The notes beneath the pieces are model-generated. The model searched no databases and had not been told where the DNA came from. It saw nothing but the letters and a program-made list of their open reading frames with translations. Both the position numbers and the translations under genes were made by a program. DNA of 64,000 bases from Brevundimonas sp. (lineage in GTDB: Bacteria; Pseudomonadota; Alphaproteobacteria; Caulobacterales; Caulobacteraceae): contig NZ_JACESA010000015.1 of the NCBI RefSeq assembly GCF_013912065.1, positions 18,931 through 82,930 on the forward strand, read 5' to 3'. Positions 33,285-42,877 of this stretch are shown piece by piece (position 1 is the stretch's first letter; every line of letters starts with the position of its first letter).

Positions 33285-33405
33285 GATTCAATATCTAGGT
33301 CCAGGCTCCCCCTCCGGGGTCTTGACCTACAACTAATCGTAAACCAGCCGTTAAGGGACGCAAGATGTGCGAATCATCCTGTCCACAGAAACCAGATATT
33401 GAATC
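33285..33405 (-). promoter_or_regulatory. gcrA upstream region: CtrA-like box, CcrM sites, DnaA-like box
   Basis: Three GAnTC sites lie at 33285-33289, 33371-33375 and 33401-33405. TTAA-N7-TTTA read on the minus strand occupies 33340-33354, one mismatch from the CtrA consensus TTAA-N7-TTAA. CTGTCCACA at 33379-33387 matches a DnaA box at seven of nine positions. This set agrees with the known Caulobacter circuit in which DnaA activates and CtrA represses gcrA. Confidence 0.6.
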
Positions 33406-33428
33406 ATCGTTAAGGTTAAGGCGGGTTC

Positions 33429-33524
33429 GAGTGGCGAGTGGCGAGTGGCGAGTGGCGACGGCGCGGCCTGTCCCTCGATCTCGGCGTCTCTTTCTCGTCA
33501 CTCGCCACTAACCACTCGCCACTC
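33429..33524. repeat. GAGTGGC tandem repeat facing its complement
   Basis: Four exact 7-base units GAGTGGC occupy 33429-33456. After a 41-base spacer, 33498-33524 carries the complementary CACTCGCCACTAACCACTCG-type sequence, so the two can fold into a long hairpin. It lies between the gcrA control region and the ABC permease. Confidence 0.75.
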
Positions 33525-33562
33525 CCTTGCGCGGCAAGGCTTCAAAGCGCATCTGGCGGCGC

Positions 33563-34393
33563 ATGACCGAGACGCCCGACCTGATCTCCACCCGCCCCTC
33601 CGGCCTGCCGCAGCCGCGGCGCTATCCGGGGATCAACTGGATAGGGGTTCAGACCCTTTATCTTCGCGAGGTGCGGCGGTTCTGGAAGGTGGGGGCGCAG
33701 ACGGTGGCGGCGCCGGTGGTGACGACGCTGCTTTATATGCTGGTCTTCGTGGTCGCGCTGCAGGACGCGCGGCCGCCGCTGCACGGCACGCCTTTCGCCC
33801 TGTTCGTAGCGCCCGGCCTGATCATGATGGCGGTGCTGAACAACGCCTTCGCCAACGCCTCCTCCAGCCTGATCCAGGCCAAGATCATGGGCACGGCCAC
33901 TGATTTCCTGACCCCGCCTCTGAGCCCGCTGGAGCTGACCCTGGGCTTCACCCTGGGGGCGGCGACGCGCGGGGCGGTCGTCGGTCTGGTCACGGCGCTT
34001 TGCGTCCTGCCCTTCGCGCCCCTGGGCGTGGCCAATATCCTGGCCATCGTCTGGTTCGCCCTGGCGGCCAGCTTCATCATGGGCATGACCGGGGTGCTAG
34101 CCGGGCTGTGGAGCGAGAAGTTCGACCATCTGGCCGCGGTCCAGAACTTCATCGTCATGCCGATGACCTTCCTGTCCGGCACCTTCTATCTGGTCGACAA
34201 TCTGCCCGAGCCGTTCCGCTCGATCAGCCACTACAACCCCTTCTTCTATCTGATCGACGGCTTCCGCTACGGCTTCATCGGCCATGCGGAGAGCAATCTG
34301 GCGATCGGGGTCGCGGGGTCGGCGGTGCTGATGGTCGTTATGGGAACGGTCTGCTGGCTGGTGTTCCGGTCGGGCTGGCGTCTGAAGAGCTAG
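33563..34393 (+). CDS. ABC-2 type transporter permease
   Basis: A 276-residue inner-membrane permease with six predicted helices. The ABC-2 family signature is seen in the LSGTFYLVDNLPEPFRSISHYNPFFYLIDGFRYGF block near residues 205-240, shared with the NodJ/YadH/DrrB groups. A 30-residue cytoplasmic N-terminus precedes the first helix. No ATP-binding subunit is adjacent, so the partner ATPase must be encoded elsewhere. I start at MTETPDLIS. Exported substrate cannot be told; many relatives move polysaccharide, drugs or lipids. Confidence 0.85.
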   Translation: MTETPDLISTRPSGLPQPRRYPGINWIGVQTLYLREVRRFWKVGAQTVAAPVVTTLLYMLVFVVALQDARPPLHGTPFALFVAPGLIMMAVLNNAFANASSSLIQAKIMGTATDFLTPPLSPLELTLGFTLGAATRGAVVGLVTALCVLPFAPLGVANILAIVWFALAASFIMGMTGVLAGLWSEKFDHLAAVQNFIVMPMTFLSGTFYLVDNLPEPFRSISHYNPFFYLIDGFRYGFIGHAESNLAIGVAGSAVLMVVMGTVCWLVFRSGWRLKS

Positions 34394-34431
34394 ACGGCTA
34401 ACTCTGGCGGATCGTCCTGGGGAGGTCCGCC

Positions 34432-35331
34432 ATGTTGTTCCGTTCGCTTGTCGCCGTTGCGGCCCTGTTCGCCGCCTCGCCCGCCCTGGCTCACGAGCCC
34501 GGCGCCGCGATCCAGACGGCCGCAGCCGCCTATGTCCGGCCGTCGAACGCCGAGCGTCTGGCCGTCATCGTCGATCAGCTGACGGCCGCCGGCCTGCCGC
34601 ACGAAATCCAGACCTTCGAGGGCGGCAATCAACGCTCTGGGCCAATGGCCGGGTCGAACGTCGTCGTCACCCTGGGCGATGGACCCAGGGATATCGTCCT
34701 GACCGCCCATTATGACGCGGTGAAGCTGAGCGACGGGTCGATGTCGCAAGGCGTCGTGGACAACGCCGGCTCGGTCCTGGCCATGATCGAAGCGATGAAG
34801 ACGCTGAAGGGGCAGGCGACGGATCATCGGTTGATCTTCGTCCTGACCGACCAGGAGGAGCTGGGCCTGATCGGCGCCAAGGCCTGGCTGGCCGCCCACG
34901 ACAAGTCGCGCATCCACGCCGTGATCAACGCCGACGTCGCCGCCTATGGCCGCACCGTCATGTATGGTGAGAACAACGGCGGCCAGTCGGGCTTCGTCCT
35001 CGGCGCCCTGCGTGCGCAGTGCGCCGAACAGGCCGTCGACTGCGTCGCCTTCCCGATCTATCCGCCCAGCGACGACCGCGTCTTCTCGGCCGCCGGCGTG
35101 CCCGTGGTCTCGCTGGGAACCCAGGACGCCGTCGGGGCGCACCAGATGTGGCTGGCCTTCAACGGCGGCGAGGACAACGGCCTGAAGGAAGGCTTCGTCC
35201 CGCCGGTCTTCCAGCGCATCCATTCCAAGGAAGATAAGCTGTCCTATCTGAACGGCGACGACGTGGCCCGCTTCGGCCGCTTCATCGTCGACCTGACCCT
35301 ACGGCTGGACCGGACGGCGGCGGAGCAGTGA
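34432..35331 (+). CDS. Exported M28-family zinc peptidase
   Basis: A 299-residue periplasmic metallopeptidase. The signal peptide ends at ALA20. The dizinc ligands expected for M28 are His93 (in TAHYDAV), Asp110 (VVDNAGS), Glu142/Glu143 (TDQEELG), Asp168 (NADVA) and a C-terminal His in QRIHSKEDK, all present. It therefore should be an active aminopeptidase or a related amidohydrolase. A short gap of 38 bases separates it from the ABC-2 permease. Cleavage preference not evident. Confidence 0.88.
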   Translation: MLFRSLVAVAALFAASPALAHEPGAAIQTAAAAYVRPSNAERLAVIVDQLTAAGLPHEIQTFEGGNQRSGPMAGSNVVVTLGDGPRDIVLTAHYDAVKLSDGSMSQGVVDNAGSVLAMIEAMKTLKGQATDHRLIFVLTDQEELGLIGAKAWLAAHDKSRIHAVINADVAAYGRTVMYGENNGGQSGFVLGALRAQCAEQAVDCVAFPIYPPSDDRVFSAAGVPVVSLGTQDAVGAHQMWLAFNGGEDNGLKEGFVPPVFQRIHSKEDKLSYLNGDDVARFGRFIVDLTLRLDRTAAEQ

Positions 35332-35448
35332 AAGCCCTTGGCGCTGGTGTTGACTAACACCGTCACTCATCCGACAACCCCTGTCCCTGTGAAATCCGGC
35401 TCCGTCGCCCCTGCGCCGGGGCCGTCTCGCTTTTGGAGGTCTTAGTCC

Positions 35449-36642
35449 GTGTCCACGAACCATCTGATGGGTGTCTACAATCGCGCGCCGCTGGAAGTGG
35501 AACGCGGCCGAGGCGCTCGCCTGTGGTCGACCGACGGGACCGAGTATCTGGACTGCGTCGCCGGCATCTCGACCAACGGCCTGGGCCACGCCCATCCCGA
35601 ACTGGTCCAGGCGGTCAAGGACCAGGCCGAGAAGCTGTGGCACGTGTCCAACATCTTCCGTATTCCGGGCCAGGAAGCCCTGGCCGACGCCCTGTGCGAC
35701 AGCAGTTTCGCCGACGTGGTCTTCTTCACCAACTCGGGCACCGAAGCGGTCGAGTGCGCGCTGAAGACGGCGCGCAAATATCATTCGGCTAACGGCGCGC
35801 CCGAGCGGATCGACATCTATGGCTTCGACGGCTCGTTCCACGGCCGGACCTATGGGGCGATCAACGCCGCCGCCAACCCCAGCTATACCGACGGCTTCGG
35901 CCCGGCGATGCAGGGCTTCCACCAGCTGAAATGGGGCGATCACGAGGCCATCAAGGCCGCCGTCGCCAACCCGACGACCGCCGCCATCATCGTCGAGCCG
36001 GTCCAGGGCGAGGGCGGCTGCCGCGCCATGCCGGAACAGTGCCTGCGCGGCCTGCGCGACCTGTGCGACGAACACGGCGTGCTGATCATCTTCGACGAGG
36101 TCCAGTGCGGCATGGGCCGCAGCGGCAAGCTGTGGGCCCACGAATGGGCCGGCATGTCGCCCGACATCATGGCGGTGGCCAAGGCCCTGGGCGGCGGCTT
36201 CCCTATCGGCGCCTGTCTGGCCACGGCCCGGGCGGCGTCGGGCATGACAGTGGGCGTCCACGGCTCGACCTTCGGCGGCAACCCCCTGGCCATGGCCGTG
36301 GGCGGCAAGGCGCTGAGCCTGATCAACACGCCGGAACTGCTGGCCAACGTCAACGACATCGCCGGCTATCTGAAGCAGCAGCTGGCCGGGCTTCAGTCCC
36401 GCTTCCCCGACATCATCGTCGATGTACGCGGCAAGGGGCTGCTGATCGGGGTCAAGCTGATCCCGAACAATCGCGAGTTCATGGCCCTGGCGCGCGATAC
36501 GCAGCAGCTGCTGGTCGCCGGCGGCGGCGACAATTGCGTGCGCCTGTTGCCGCCGCTGAACCTGACCCTGGACGAGGCCCGCGAACTGATCGCCCGGTTC
36601 GAGGCCGCCTGCGAAGTCGCCCGCGAGAAGCTGGCGGCCTGA
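35449..36642 (+). CDS. argD: Acetylornithine aminotransferase (ArgD)
   Basis: A 397-residue class III PLP aminotransferase that makes N-acetylornithine from N-acetylglutamate semialdehyde and often also acts in lysine synthesis as succinyl-DAP aminotransferase. Features are [15 protein letters not shown] (PLP phosphate loop), [22 protein letters not shown] and the PLP lysine in [14 protein letters not shown] near residue 242. The start is a GTG preceded by GGAGG. ArgF follows after 41 bases that include a hairpin, so this is an arginine-biosynthesis operon. No arginine-repressor site was identified. Confidence 0.94.
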   Translation: MSTNHLMGVYNRAPLEVERGRGARLWSTDGTEYLDCVAGISTNGLGHAHPELVQAVKDQAEKLWHVSNIFRIPGQEALADALCDSSFADVVFFTNSGTEAVECALKTARKYHSANGAPERIDIYGFDGSFHGRTYGAINAAANPSYTDGFGPAMQGFHQLKWGDHEAIKAAVANPTTAAIIVEPVQGEGGCRAMPEQCLRGLRDLCDEHGVLIIFDEVQCGMGRSGKLWAHEWAGMSPDIMAVAKALGGGFPIGACLATARAASGMTVGVHGSTFGGNPLAMAVGGKALSLINTPELLANVNDIAGYLKQQLAGLQSRFPDIIVDVRGKGLLIGVKLIPNNREFMALARDTQQLLVAGGGDNCVRLLPPLNLTLDEARELIARFEAACEVAREKLAA

Positions 36643-36649
36643 CCTTCAG

Positions 36650-36669
36650 CCCCGCGTTTCGCGGGGTTT
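36650..36669 (+). terminator. Hairpin between argD and argF
   Basis: CCCCGC (36650-36655), loop GTTTC, GCGGGG (36661-36666), then TTTG. The U-tract is short, so a leaky terminator or an RNA-processing element that sets the argD:argF ratio is more likely than full termination. It ends 15 bases before the argF start. Confidence 0.55.
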
Positions 36670-36683
36670 GAGCGGAGTAGAGA

Positions 36684-37598
36684 ATGACCCGCCACTTCCT
36701 CGACATCCATCAGCTGTCCGCGGCCGACCTGCGCGGCATCCTGGACGACGCCCACGCCCGCAAGGCCGCCCGCAAGGGCTGGCCCCAGGGGCGCGCCGAC
36801 GCCGATGCGCCGGGTCGGGACCGCGTTCTGGCTATGATCTTCGAGAAGAATTCGACCCGCACCCGCTTCAGCTTCGACGCGGCGATCCGCCAGCTGGGCG
36901 GCTCGGCCATCATCGCCACCGCGTCCGACATGCAGCTGGGGCGAGGCGAACCGGTCGAGGACACCGCCCGTGTCCTGTCGCGGATGGTCGATGCGGTGAT
37001 GATCCGAGCCAATGATCACGAGGACGTCGAACGCTTCGCCCGCGTCTCGACCGTGCCGGTGATCAACGGCCTGACCGACCGGTCGCACCCGTGCCAGATC
37101 CTGGCCGACCTCCAGACGATCGAGGAACATTCCGGCCCGGTCGCGGGCAAGACCATCGCCTGGGTCGGCGACGGCAACAATGTCTGCCACAGCTTCATGC
37201 ACGCCGCGCCCAAGTTCGGCTTCCACCTGAACGTGGCCTGCCCGGCCGAATATCATCCGGACCTGCGCGACCTCGCCAAGGGCGGGGACGCCGTCACCCT
37301 GACCAGCGATCCTCGCGAGGCGGCGGCCGGCGCCGACGTGATCGTCACCGACACCTGGGTGTCGATGGGCGATCAGGACTACGAGGCGCGGTTGGCGGCC
37401 TTCGAACATTATGCGGTCGACGAGGCCCTGATGGACCTGGCCGATCCGAACGCCGTCTTCCTGCACTGCCTGCCGGCCCACCGGGGCGAGGAAGTCACCG
37501 ACGCGGTCATCGACGGGCCGAAATCCCTGGTCTGGGACGAGGCCGAAAACCGTATCCACGCCCAGAAGGCGGTCCTGGCCTGGTGTTTCGCAGGCTGA
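36684..37598 (+). CDS. argF: Ornithine carbamoyltransferase
   Basis: A 304-residue cytoplasmic enzyme joining ornithine and carbamoyl phosphate to citrulline. The carbamoyl-phosphate loop is STRTRFSFD near residues 57-65, with [11 protein letters not shown] and the ornithine loop VSMG ([11 protein letters not shown]). The catalytic cysteine lies in [11 protein letters not shown] near residue 265. Length is standard. It follows argD in the same operon and is followed after 77 bases by an unrelated serine hydrolase. Confidence 0.96.
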   Translation: MTRHFLDIHQLSAADLRGILDDAHARKAARKGWPQGRADADAPGRDRVLAMIFEKNSTRTRFSFDAAIRQLGGSAIIATASDMQLGRGEPVEDTARVLSRMVDAVMIRANDHEDVERFARVSTVPVINGLTDRSHPCQILADLQTIEEHSGPVAGKTIAWVGDGNNVCHSFMHAAPKFGFHLNVACPAEYHPDLRDLAKGGDAVTLTSDPREAAAGADVIVTDTWVSMGDQDYEARLAAFEHYAVDEALMDLADPNAVFLHCLPAHRGEEVTDAVIDGPKSLVWDEAENRIHAQKAVLAWCFAG

Positions 37599-37675
37599 CC
37601 CTTGCCGAAGTTTCACTAGGCGACCGCCGTTCCACGGCATAGCGTTCGACCGCTGGATGAGGCGGGAGGATGACG

Positions 37676-38842
37676 ATGCGAACGACCCTTCTGGCGGCCG
37701 CCTTGGCCGTCTTCTGTCTTCTGCCCGCGGCGACGCATGCTCAGCGGGTCGGCGCTTCTTCCCTTGCTGAGGCGGTCGATAGCGTCATGCGCGACACCGG
37801 CGCGCGGGGAATCGCCGTCGCCGTGGTCGAGGACGGGAAGGTCGTGGATGTGCAGGCGCACGGCGACCGCAACGCCGCAGGCGACCCGCTGACGACCGAC
37901 ACCGTCATGTATGCGGCCAGCCTGACTAAGACAGCCTTCGCCTATATGGTGCTGCAGCTGGTGGACGAGGGCGTGATCGACCTGGACCGCTCCATCGCCG
38001 ACTATCTGCCGCGTCCGTTGACCGACTACGGCAGCGACGAGATCGAGGATCGTTACGCCCGCTACAGCGATCTGGCCGGCGATGAGCGCTGGCGGATGCT
38101 GACGCCGCGTATCCTGCTGACCCACCGCTCGGGCTTCGCCAATTTCGGCTTCCTGGAGCCGGACGGAAAGCTGCGGTTCCATTTCGATCCCGGCGCCCGC
38201 TACGGCTATTCCGGCGACGGGATCATCCTGTTGCAGTTCGTGCTGGAGGAGGGGCTCGGACTGGATGTCGGGGCGGAGATGCAGCGGCGGGTGTTCGACC
38301 GGTTCGGCATGACCCGAACGTCGATGATGTGGCGGCCCGATTTCGCGGAAAATCTGGCGGACGGCTGGACGATCGATGGCGAGGTCATGCCCCACGACGA
38401 ACGCTCCAAGACCCGGGCGGCCGGTTCGATGGACACCACCATCTCCGACATGGCGCGACTGGCGGCGGGCGTGGCGCGCGGAGAGGGCCTGTCAGCCGCG
38501 TCTCAGGCCGAGCGGGTGCGCGCCCAGGCGCCGATCACCACGCGTTCGCAGTTCCCCACGCTGCAGCCTGAACTGCCGGAGGCCGAGCAGCGATCGGGGC
38601 TGGCCGCCGCGCTCGGCGTCATTCGCTTCGAGGGGCCGCAAGGGCCGGGTGTCTTCAAGGGGGGTCACAACGATTTCGTCGGCAATACCTGGGTGTGCGT
38701 GGAACAGGGACGCCGCTGCGTCGTCATCCTGGCCGACGATGTCCGCGCCGAGTCCGGATTCCCGCGCATCGTTCGCGCCGTGCTGGGGGAAACCGGCGTC
38801 CCGTGGAGCTGGGAATATGGCGACATGAAAATGCTGCCCTGA
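37676..38842 (+). CDS. Exported serine hydrolase, class C beta-lactamase family
   Basis: A 388-residue secreted enzyme of the beta-lactamase/DD-peptidase/esterase fold. The signal peptide ends near HAQ23. The nucleophile motif S82-x-x-K85 (ASLTK) is present. The second motif, normally Y-x-N, reads RYGYSGDG, so the Asn is absent. A C-terminal FKGGHND segment fits the third HxG-type motif. An esterase or D-amino peptidase is therefore as likely as a beta-lactamase. I chose the second of two in-frame ATGs because GGGAGG sits directly against the first. Confidence 0.85.
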   Translation: MRTTLLAAALAVFCLLPAATHAQRVGASSLAEAVDSVMRDTGARGIAVAVVEDGKVVDVQAHGDRNAAGDPLTTDTVMYAASLTKTAFAYMVLQLVDEGVIDLDRSIADYLPRPLTDYGSDEIEDRYARYSDLAGDERWRMLTPRILLTHRSGFANFGFLEPDGKLRFHFDPGARYGYSGDGIILLQFVLEEGLGLDVGAEMQRRVFDRFGMTRTSMMWRPDFAENLADGWTIDGEVMPHDERSKTRAAGSMDTTISDMARLAAGVARGEGLSAASQAERVRAQAPITTRSQFPTLQPELPEAEQRSGLAAALGVIRFEGPQGPGVFKGGHNDFVGNTWVCVEQGRRCVVILADDVRAESGFPRIVRAVLGETGVPWSWEYGDMKMLP

Positions 38843-38873
38843 CCCGAGCGGCGGCGGGGCGCCGGGCGCCGAC

Positions 38874-39374
38874 CTATTCCAGGTTCACGTTGGATACGCC
38901 GCCGGCGTCGGGCGTGGACCGGGTCAGATTGGCCTTGAGCACCTCATAGCCGAAGCCCAGGGCGCCCTTGTCCGATACCCAGACGCGGCCGTCGTCGCCG
39001 TCGAAGCGGACGAGGGTGAGATGGGGGTCGTCCTTGCCGTCCGGATACCAGGCGGCGACGACGGGGTTCCAGTAGCGGTCGATCCGCTCGCGGTCCTGGT
39101 CGATCGACAGTTCGCCGTGGATACAGGCCTGCACCTTCTGGTCCTTGGACTGGTAGCAGAACATGCCGGGCTCGCCGCCCATGGCGACGTCGCGGGCGAA
39201 GTCCGTATCGTCGCGGGTGAAGAACCAGATGGTCCCCGTCTCGGGCTCGCCGAAGCCGGTCATCGGCTGGTGGTGATAGCCGGGTTGGTCGATGCCCAGC
39301 ATGCCGGTGTTGGAGTCCTTCAGGCTCTCCCAGAATCGTTCTTCAGCTTCGGCGGCGGTCAGTTGGTCAGTCAT
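38874..39374 (-). CDS. Pyridoxamine-phosphate-oxidase-fold general stress protein
   Basis: A 166-residue protein of the 'general stress protein 26' branch of the FMN-binding split barrel. Typical segments are MTGFGEPETGTIWFFTRDDTDFARDV and the C-terminal GYEVLKANL preceded by WVSDKGALGFG. It may bind FMN or F420; a true PdxH role is unlikely because the substrate residues are absent. AGGAGAACGCG precedes the ATG. It converges with the serine hydrolase 31 bases away and is downstream of the small membrane protein gene. Confidence 0.85.
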   Translation of the reverse strand: MTDQLTAAEAEERFWESLKDSNTGMLGIDQPGYHHQPMTGFGEPETGTIWFFTRDDTDFARDVAMGGEPGMFCYQSKDQKVQACIHGELSIDQDRERIDRYWNPVVAAWYPDGKDDPHLTLVRFDGDDGRVWVSDKGALGFGYEVLKANLTRSTPDAGGVSNVNLE

Positions 39375-39443
39375 CGCGTTCTCCTGAGTGGCGTGCGGAA
39401 TCAACCGACGACCCCGGATCGGGTTCCTACATCGCCGGTCCGG

Positions 39444-39665
39444 TCACCCCGGCCCCTGGACCCAGGGCGGGCGCTCGGCGCCGAACAGGGTCACCAGGTG
39501 AATCAGCAACAGCATGACCAGGGCGGCGGCCCCCAGCATGATGAAGCGCCAGGGCACCATTCTCGGTCCCTTGAACGGGTCCGGCGGCCGCGCACCGCGC
39601 CATCCGGAAAAGACCATGACCGCCAATGCGGCGCCCAGCAGGATCAGGGTTTCGGTCAGGGTCAT
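39444..39665 (-). CDS. Small two-helix membrane protein (73 residues)
   Basis: A 73-residue protein with two hydrophobic helices (about residues 4-19 and 36-58) around a basic loop with RGARPPDPFKGPRMVPWRF. The loop motif is of a kind I have seen conserved in small alphaproteobacterial membrane proteins, but I cannot name a family. It diverges from the podJ-like gene; the 216-base gap between them carries the podJ control sites. Reading it from the ATG at 39665 gives the simplest protein; longer frames upstream are basic shadow sequence. Confidence 0.65.
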   Translation of the reverse strand: MTLTETLILLGAALAVMVFSGWRGARPPDPFKGPRMVPWRFIMLGAAALVMLLLIHLVTLFGAERPPWVQGPG

Positions 39666-39775
39666 GGGCCGCAGGTGGCCCAGGCGCGGCCGGGGCGCAA
39701 GCCGAACCTGTCGCCGGACCCGCATCCGGCCGCTATGCCGCGCGTTCCGCGTCCGGACGTCTCTCTTCGAAGGAG

Positions 39776-39880
39776 ATGTCCACAGGCTGGAGAGTCGCCG
39801 CAACATCTAGCGGTTAACCACACGTTTACACCCTCGATATTGGCGCTATAGCCTGCATGCCATGGGTCGGGAGCCGAATC
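39776..39880 (+). promoter_or_regulatory. podJ upstream region: CtrA-like box, CcrM site, DnaA-like box
   Basis: TTAA-CCACACG-TTTA at 39814-39828 is one mismatch from the CtrA consensus. GAATC at 39876-39880 is a CcrM site ending one base before the GTG start. ATGTCCACA at 39776-39784 matches a DnaA box at seven of nine. In Caulobacter podJ is controlled by DnaA, CtrA and GcrA, and these sites fit. Confidence 0.55.
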
Positions 39881-39881
39881 A

Positions 39882-42767
39882 GTGAGCGCAGCGGCGCCTT
39901 GGAGCGTTAAGGGTATTGATCCGAAGGCCCGCGAGGTCGCCAAGGATCTTGCGCGTCGCTCGGGCATGACGCTCGGCGAATGGCTCAACTCCATGATCAT
40001 GGACGACGAGGAAGAGGGTTACGCCACCCTGCCGCGTCGCTCGCCCGGTCCCGAGGCTTATGAACGCCGGAGCCGCGCCCGCCGGCTCGACGACGCCTAT
40101 GACACCACGGACGAAGGCTGGCAGCGGATCAGCGCCTCCATCGACGCCATCGCCGCCCGGCTGGAAGCCGCCGAGCGCCGCTCGACCGTCGCCATCCAGG
40201 GGGTGGACCAGGCCGTGTCGGGGCTGGTGCGTCGCCTTGACGGCCAGGACGCCCAGACCAAGGGCCACGCCCGCCGCATCGACGACATCGCCGAGGAGCT
40301 GCGCGAGGGTCATCGCCGCCTCCGCACCTTCGAACGCGACACCGGCCCCCAGGTGCAGGAGAGTTTCGGCAAGGTCGAGCAGTCGATCGGCGCCCTGGCC
40401 GGACGTCTCTATGACATCGAGGAACGCCAACGGGCCGGCGTCATGGATCTGCGTCAGCGGATGGAGGCGGTCGAGAAGGCCGCCGGTCCCGGCGTCGGCA
40501 CGGATCTGCTGGCCCAGGTCGGGGCGCGTCTCGATCAGGCCCAGAGCCGGACCACCGAGGCGCTTCGGACCCTCGAACGCTCCTTCGCCGAGCTCGACCA
40601 GCGGATGCGCGCCGCCGAGGGGCGTGTCGAGCCGGAGGGCGCGCGCGACGCGGCCCGGTTCGAAAAGCTGGCCGAGACCCTGTCGCGCCAGATCGAGTTC
40701 AACCGCGCCGAGATGATGCAGCGTCTCGACGCCGCCGAGACCGGTGCGCGCCTGGAACGGATCGAACGCGCGGTTCAGAGCGTCGGCGACGAGCTGAAGG
40801 TGTCCGAACAGAAGGGCGCGCAAGGCCTGGAGGCCATGGGCCGCGAGGTCCTGAAGATCGCGCAGAACCTGAATGCCCGGATGCAGACGGTCGAGCGGGA
40901 GGCCGTCAGCCGCGCCGAGGCCATCACCCGCAGCGTCACCGATCTGGTGGGGCGCAAGGTCGAAGCCGATCTGTCGCGTCACGCCGCCCGTCTGGACCAG
41001 GACTTCACCCGCCACGTCGATCGCGTCGATCAGCGCCTGACCGCCAGCGACGACCGCCATGCCCTGGCGCTCGAAAAACTGGGCGGCGAGATCACCCGGA
41101 TCTCGGATCAACTGAGCGACCGCATCGCCCAGTCGGAGCGCCGTTCGCAGCAAGCCCTGGACGATATCGCCCGCCGCCTGTCCGAAAGCTCCGAGAAGAT
41201 CGAGCAGCGCTACGACCGCGCCTCGGGCGAGCTGGCCGAACGCATGCGGATGAGCGAGGAGCGCACCGCGCGCCTGCTGGCCGAGGCGCGCGAGAGCATC
41301 GATACGCGTCGGACATCCGAACCTCGCGATGATCGGTCGCTGGATATTCCGGAAATCGAGCGGTCCGAACTCTCGCCTCGCGCTGTCGCCGAACGCGCCG
41401 GCTCGGCCAGGGTATCCGCCTCTGTCGAGAGCGACTGGCGCGCCACGGTCTTCCCCGAGGATTCCTTCGACGCGGAGGACGACTGGTCTGTCGATCCGGT
41501 GTCGCCCGACGCCGCCATGGCCGCGCCCTTCCCGTCGTCGTCGACGATGGCCGCCGTGTCGGAGCCTGTGTCGCCCGAGCCCGAGCCGGAGCTCGAATCC
41601 GCGCCCGTGACGGCCGCGCCGGCCGAGAGCGAACCCGTCATCCAGCCTTTCGGCGGTTTCGGCGGCGCCGATGTCGAGGACGCGCTGGAAGCCACCGCCG
41701 CCACTGGTTTTTCGACGCGTTCGTCGCCCCGAAACAGCCCCGAGCCGTCCACAGGGGCCGAGGGCGACGAGGAGTTCGGCGGCGAGACCGAGTTTGTCGA
41801 TCCCCGCCGTATGCGCGCCAGCATGGGCGCCGCCGCGGCGGCCGGCCGCGCCGCATCGACCCGCAGCACCATCGACGCCGCGCGGGCTGTCATGACGACT
41901 CCGGTCGCGCCGGAGGCGGCGCCCCGCCAGGGCTTCGGTCTGATGCCCAAGCGCGGGGGCAAGTCCAAGCTGCAGGAGCGGCTGGACAAGCAGGCGGCCA
42001 AGGACGGGTCCACCGTCAAGAAGGCCTTTCTGGCCTCGGTGACGGCCGTGGCCCTAACCGGCGGGGCCTATGCCTCACTGACCCTGGCGGACGGTTCGGG
42101 ACTGTCCGAGATCGACCTGCCGGGCCTGCCAGGCCTGCCGCGCTCGAGCGCGGCGCCGACCGTTCCCGACAGCACGCCGATCGCCATGGCGGTCACCCCC
42201 GCCGACGCCGTGCCGACGAGCGACGCGGGCGCCGAGGCCTTCGAACGGGCCCTGACCCGGATCGACAGCGGCGACATGGAGGGTGTCGAAGACCTGAAGC
42301 GCGCAGCCAATCTGGGCTATGGCCCGGCGCAGACCCATCTGGGCCAGCTCTATCTGACCGGCGCGAACGGGGTTTCCGCCAATCCGGTCGAAAGCCGCCA
42401 ATGGGGACGTCGCGCGGCTGAGTCCGGCGATCCCGGCGGCATGCATCTGTACGGCATGCAGCTGTATGAAGGCGACGGCGGAGCGGTCAATCAGGCCGAA
42501 GGCCTGATCTGGCTGCTCAGGGCCGCCGAACACGGCCTGACCGACAGTCAGTACAATGTCGCCCGGATTTACGAGACCGGCGCCCAGGGCGTTGCGAAGA
42601 ATCCGACCGAAGCCCTGAAATGGTACATGATCGCGGCCCGTGGCGGCGACAGCGAGGCCCAGTCGGCCGTCAGTCGTCTTCGCCCGGCCGCCAGCGCCAC
42701 CGCCCAGCGCGCCGCGCGCACCGCCGCCGACGCCTTCGTGGCGCAGCAGGCGAAAACGCGCGGCTAG
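39882..42767 (+). CDS. podJ: PodJ-like polar localization factor with Sel1 repeats
   Basis: A 961-residue single-pass membrane protein. The N-terminal WSVKGIDPKAREVAKDLARRSG motif is typical of PodJ; residues about 90-490 are long coiled coils rich in Glu/Arg/Ala, followed by an acidic Pro/Ser/Glu linker (about 490-700), a transmembrane helix near 712-735 and four Sel1-type repeats (about 785-935) in the periplasm. In Caulobacter PodJ recruits PleC and CpaE to the new pole. The usual C-terminal peptidoglycan-binding domain is missing; the protein ends about 25 residues after the repeats. The start is a GTG with GGGAG upstream. Confidence 0.82.
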   Translation: MSAAAPWSVKGIDPKAREVAKDLARRSGMTLGEWLNSMIMDDEEEGYATLPRRSPGPEAYERRSRARRLDDAYDTTDEGWQRISASIDAIAARLEAAERRSTVAIQGVDQAVSGLVRRLDGQDAQTKGHARRIDDIAEELREGHRRLRTFERDTGPQVQESFGKVEQSIGALAGRLYDIEERQRAGVMDLRQRMEAVEKAAGPGVGTDLLAQVGARLDQAQSRTTEALRTLERSFAELDQRMRAAEGRVEPEGARDAARFEKLAETLSRQIEFNRAEMMQRLDAAETGARLERIERAVQSVGDELKVSEQKGAQGLEAMGREVLKIAQNLNARMQTVEREAVSRAEAITRSVTDLVGRKVEADLSRHAARLDQDFTRHVDRVDQRLTASDDRHALALEKLGGEITRISDQLSDRIAQSERRSQQALDDIARRLSESSEKIEQRYDRASGELAERMRMSEERTARLLAEARESIDTRRTSEPRDDRSLDIPEIERSELSPRAVAERAGSARVSASVESDWRATVFPEDSFDAEDDWSVDPVSPDAAMAAPFPSSSTMAAVSEPVSPEPEPELESAPVTAAPAESEPVIQPFGGFGGADVEDALEATAATGFSTRSSPRNSPEPSTGAEGDEEFGGETEFVDPRRMRASMGAAAAAGRAASTRSTIDAARAVMTTPVAPEAAPRQGFGLMPKRGGKSKLQERLDKQAAKDGSTVKKAFLASVTAVALTGGAYASLTLADGSGLSEIDLPGLPGLPRSSAAPTVPDSTPIAMAVTPADAVPTSDAGAEAFERALTRIDSGDMEGVEDLKRAANLGYGPAQTHLGQLYLTGANGVSANPVESRQWGRRAAESGDPGGMHLYGMQLYEGDGGAVNQAEGLIWLLRAAEHGLTDSQYNVARIYETGAQGVAKNPTEALKWYMIAARGGDSEAQSAVSRLRPAASATAQRAARTAADAFVAQQAKTRG

Positions 42768-42877
42768 ACGGCGAGCCAAACCCTTCGCGCATGGGTGGCG
42801 GCGCGCCGCCCTCGCCGCTAAAGAACACCCGTCGCCGTTCGGCGCCTCCCTTTCCGCTCCAGCCGAAGGCGCGTCCT

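Noticed and set aside
33429-33524. Possible CRISPR array
   Set aside because: Repeat units are 7 bases with no spacers, and no cas gene is present.
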